Source: Rhodocyclales bacterium (GTDB lineage Bacteria; Pseudomonadota; Gammaproteobacteria; Burkholderiales; Rhodocyclaceae). From it: a DNA stretch of 7,258 bases. The DNA lies in NCBI GenBank assembly GCA_021413665.1, contig JAIOPW010000512.1:1-7258 (forward strand), given 5' to 3'. The position numbers were made by a program, and so were the translations under genes. Shown piece by piece: positions 5,799 through 7,258 of this stretch; positions within the stretch are counted from its first letter, which is position 1; each line of letters begins with the position of its first letter. The notes beneath the pieces were generated by a model. That model made no database searches. It saw nothing but the letters and a program-made list of their open reading frames with translations, and was not told where the DNA came from.

Positions 5799-6056
5799 TG
5801 CGATTCTGCGCCGGCCACCGGCGACCGGCTTCTCCGTGCCTGACTGGTCGGCGTAGATTAGTCGAGAACAGGTATGAGCGCAACGCGCCCTGCCCGCGGC
5901 CTCGACACACCCGGGATCCCGCTTTGCCGGCCCGCGAAGCGGAATTCCCGGCAGGCAGAGCCCGGCGGGCGAGCGGCATCCCAGGCACGCAAAGCGCCCG
6001 GGACGGGGCGGATCACGTATAAACTCGTGCCTGTTCAAAGAATGAAGGGCCATGGC
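5799..6056. other. Divergent intergenic region between the membrane protein and the UgpB-like gene
   Basis: This 258-bp stretch must hold the start signals of both flanking genes. Rightward, TATAAA at 6018-6023 is a possible -10 box for the solute-binding gene. It is flanked by a short inverted repeat, CACG (6014-6017) and CGTG (6026-6029), but no -35 hexamer stands at the right distance. Leftward no convincing promoter is seen. The centre is very GC-rich and contains a long imperfect hairpin (5911-5951). No conserved coding frame is evident. Confidence 0.4.
5911..5951. repeat. Long imperfect hairpin in the divergent intergenic region
   Basis: CCGGGA (5911-5916) pairs with TCCCGG (5946-5951), and CCGCTT (5919-5924) pairs with AAGCGG (5937-5942). 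One bulge and one mismatch lie between the two stems, and the loop has 12 bases (5925-5936). No T-run follows on either side, so it does not look like an intrinsic terminator. It resembles the short dispersed palindromes (REP-like) found between bacterial genes, but only one clear copy is in the window. Confidence 0.4.
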
Positions 6057-7258
6057 ATGAAAAAGCTTCTCTGGATGCTTGTTGGTTGTGGCGCGACGTT
6101 CTCGGCCCTGGCCCAGGACATCAGCCTGCGCCACGATCTCGACGGCAAGGCACTGGACACCCTGGCAACCCTGGTAGTGCGCTTCAATGACGAGTCGAAA
6201 GGTAAGGGCCGGGTGCTGCTGCAGGATTCCCGGGGACTGGAAAACAGGCAATTGCTGCCGCACCTTGCCTTGATCGATCCCGACGACAGCATCAATTTCT
6301 TTGGCACGCAGCCGCGCTTTCGCCAGTTGCACGACGTCATGCGCGAAGCCGGTCTGAAGCTGGACGCCGCACAGTTCTATCCCCAGATCGTCGACGCGGT
6401 GGACGATGCCAGCGGGCGCATCCAGGCATTGCCTCTCGCACTGTCCCTACCGGTACTGCTCACCAACCGCCCCGCCTTGCGCAAGGCGGGGCTTGACCCT
6501 GATCAGCCGATCAAGACCTGGTGGGAACTACAAAAGGCAGCCGGGGAGATTTATGACCATGGCGGCAAATGCCCGCTGACCACGGCACGGTTTGCCTGGA
6601 TCCATTCCGAAAATGTTTCGACGCAGGCCGGCGAGGCGGTGACCAGCCGGGTGGGCAATGTCGACAAGGTGCTGGTCAACGGCATGGTCAACGTCAAGCA
6701 TCTGGCGCTTCTCGCCAGTTGGCAAAAGAGTCGCTACTTCCATTACTCGGGACCGGGGCGCGAAGGCAACCGGCGCTTTCTCAGCGGCGAGTGTGCGATG
6801 CTGACCGGCGAGTCTTCCTTGTATGCCGAAGCCAAGCGCGCTGGAATCGACGTCGGTGTTTTCTCCCTGCCTCACTATGACGATGTGTATGCGGCCAAGC
6901 CGGCCGATGTTCTGCCGGACGGCGCCGGGCTGTGGGTTCTGGCCGGGCACAAGAAGGATGAATACAAGCTCGCTGCCCGCTTCGTCAGCTTCATGATGCG
7001 GGCCGAGGTGCAAAAGGAATGGGTTCATGCCACGAGTTACCTGCCGATGACGCCGGGTGCGATCGAAGCCCTGCGTGATTCCGGCATTCCCCGGCAATTG
7101 CTCGACGCCGTGCAGAAAAGGCTTTCGATTTCGAAAAAGGGCAGCACACGGGTCAAGCACGGGCCGATCCGGGATCGCCTGCGAGAGTTCATCGGTGAGG
7201 AGGTGGCGCTGGTATGGACCACCGATCGACCGGCCAAGGAAGCGCTTGACAACGCCGT
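6057..7258 (+). CDS. Periplasmic extracellular solute-binding protein, UgpB-like (3' end beyond window)
   Basis: A family 1 periplasmic binding protein of an ABC importer, open to the window end (400 complete codons). The N-terminus MKKLLWMLVGCGATFSALA is a signal peptide cleaved before QDI. A lipobox-like LVGC at 8-11 is present, but the hydrophobic stretch before it is short, so a soluble periplasmic form is favoured. Similarity to E. coli UgpB (sn-glycerol-3-phosphate/glycerophosphodiester binding) is clear over most of the length: KAGLDPDQPIKTWWEL (about 143-158), GGKCPL, IHSENVSTQAG, FLSGECAML (about 243), GAGLWVLAG (about 287-295), SYLPMTPGA (about 326-334) and the C-terminal VALVWT. 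The N-terminal ligand-side segment diverges: UgpB has WHSMEG where this protein has RHDLDG, and the following region is about nine residues shorter. The ligand may therefore differ. ATG 6057 is chosen because GAAGGG lies just upstream; the in-frame ATG at 6042 is an alternative. Transporter partners would lie to the right of the window. Confidence 0.87.
   Translation, partial: MKKLLWMLVGCGATFSALAQDISLRHDLDGKALDTLATLVVRFNDESKGKGRVLLQDSRGLENRQLLPHLALIDPDDSINFFGTQPRFRQLHDVMREAGLKLDAAQFYPQIVDAVDDASGRIQALPLALSLPVLLTNRPALRKAGLDPDQPIKTWWELQKAAGEIYDHGGKCPLTTARFAWIHSENVSTQAGEAVTSRVGNVDKVLVNGMVNVKHLALLASWQKSRYFHYSGPGREGNRRFLSGECAMLTGESSLYAEAKRAGIDVGVFSLPHYDDVYAAKPADVLPDGAGLWVLAGHKKDEYKLAARFVSFMMRAEVQKEWVHATSYLPMTPGAIEALRDSGIPRQLLDAVQKRLSISKKGSTRVKHGPIRDRLREFIGEEVALVWTTDRPAKEALDNA
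6469..6492. repeat. Perfect 24-bp palindrome within the solute-binding protein gene
   Basis: Bases 6469-6480 are the exact reverse complement of 6481-6492, centred on TTGCGCAA with outer arms GCCCCGCC and GGCGGGGC. It encodes residues around RPALRKAGL, just before the conserved GLDP motif of the family. The transcript could fold into a stem of about ten G/C-rich pairs. No T-run follows, so it is not an intrinsic terminator. Confidence 0.75.

Noticed and set aside
5782..5800. CRP-like TGTGA...TCA sequence at the start of the membrane protein gene
   Set aside because: The spacing is five rather than six, the second half-site is poor, and it overlaps the first codons, so an activator role is unlikely.

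Overview
The window reads as chromosomal DNA from a GC-rich Gram-negative bacterium. The best guess is a betaproteobacterium of the Rhodocyclaceae type. The reasons are the strongly G/C-ending codons, an outer-membrane LpxR-type protein, an E. coli-like tRNA-Arg(ACG) with an encoded CCA end, and the combination of rsmA with a PP_4765-type flavoprotein. The exact taxon cannot be fixed from sequence alone. No insertion sequence, CRISPR array, phage gene or integrase is visible.

Left block, + strand (1-3182): rsmA (16S rRNA dimethyladenosine transferase), an HI0933/PP_4765-family flavoprotein that overlaps its end, and an LpxR-like (DUF2219) outer-membrane lipid A deacylase. They are close enough to be one transcript. 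The RsmA protein carries an unusual insert of about 20 residues before its C-terminal domain, and that insert coincides with a small palindrome.

Middle block, - strand (5183 down to 3269): a tRNA-Arg gene has its own strong promoter and an intrinsic terminator. Next come exodeoxyribonuclease III (xth), a Crp/Fnr-family regulator whose start overlaps the xth stop by four bases, and a small DUF2892 membrane protein. Just before the DUF2892 gene is an 18-bp CRP-type palindrome. It sits at -41.5 relative to the start point implied by a good -10 box, which is the classical class II activator arrangement. The regulator's recognition helix has the R-E-x3-R pattern of E. coli CRP, but the protein lacks the recognisable cAMP and Fe-S residues. 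The simplest model is a small self-contained circuit in which this regulator activates the DUF2892 gene. It is the most interesting element of the window.

Right block: a 191-residue four-helix membrane protein of unknown function (- strand) is built from two copies of the same hairpin module. A 258-bp intergenic region with a long imperfect hairpin separates it from a divergent gene (+ strand, cut by the window end) for a periplasmic solute-binding protein resembling UgpB. That gene contains a perfect 24-bp palindrome within its coding sequence.
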